DNA of 9,174 nt from Bacilli bacterium (lineage in GTDB: Bacteria; Bacillota_I; Bacilli_A; Haloplasmatales; Haloplasmataceae), in NCBI GenBank assembly GCA_012513195.1, contig JAAZCR010000269.1:1-9174 (forward strand), given 5' to 3'. Within the stretch, counting starts at the first letter, position 1. Each line of letters starts with the position of its first letter. Made by a program: the position numbers and the translations under genes. Of the stretch, positions 7,156-9,174 are shown piece after piece. A model generated the notes under the pieces. It made no database searches, was not told the origin of the DNA, and saw only the letters and a list, made by a program, of their open reading frames with translations.

Positions 7156-7191
7156 GTAATATGAAATTGGGGTAGAAAGAGAAGTGATGAC

Positions 7192-9174
<1,983 letters not shown>

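Overview
The window reads as chromosomal DNA of a low-GC Gram-positive bacterium (Bacillota, Bacilli- or Erysipelotrichia-like). The reasons are strong AAGGAGG-type ribosome binding sites, TTGATT/TATAAT-like promoters often with an extended TGn, mostly TAA stops, a type-2 GalT, and a galK-galE-galT-galR order like that known from lactobacilli. Every tryptophan read in the genes is TGG and no gene needs TGA read-through, so the standard code fits. I cannot name a species.

Layout: (1) 1-189, the 3' end of a PfkB-family sugar or nucleoside kinase, converging on a small winged-helix regulator (216-392, minus strand) across a shared hairpin terminator. (2) 393-512, a divergent promoter region between the regulator and an SRPBCC/START-like protein (513-929). 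(3) 930-1209, a regulatory region with a weak terminator-like hairpin, inverted repeats built from TTTAGTAA/TTACTAAA half-sites, and the gal promoter. (4) 1210-5878, a tight Leloir operon: galactokinase, UDP-glucose 4-epimerase, type-2 galactose-1-phosphate uridylyltransferase and a LacI/GalR-type repressor, ended by a strong terminator. (5) 6102-6948, a single-gene unit for a TIM-barrel sugar phosphate isomerase/epimerase with its own near-consensus promoter. (6) 6949-7191, two hairpins, an exact 16-bp tandem duplication with a diverged third copy, and a promoter. (7) 7192-9174, a DUF2238-like polytopic membrane protein followed 10 bases later by glycerol kinase, which runs off the window.

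Together the genes describe uptake-sugar catabolism. GalK phosphorylates galactose, GalT exchanges it onto UDP, GalE regenerates UDP-glucose, and the terminal repressor gene probably closes an autoregulatory loop through the repeats upstream of galK. No mutarotase (galM) or galactose transporter is visible here. GlpK would feed glycerol into glycolysis; its neighbour is a DUF2238 protein, not the glycerol facilitator.

I see no mobile element, CRISPR array, tRNA, rRNA or riboswitch, and no convincing new defence or other exotic system. The most interesting points are modest: the arrangement of operators upstream of galK, the DUF2238-glpK coupling with the repeats before it, and the self-contained divergent wHTH/SRPBCC pair.
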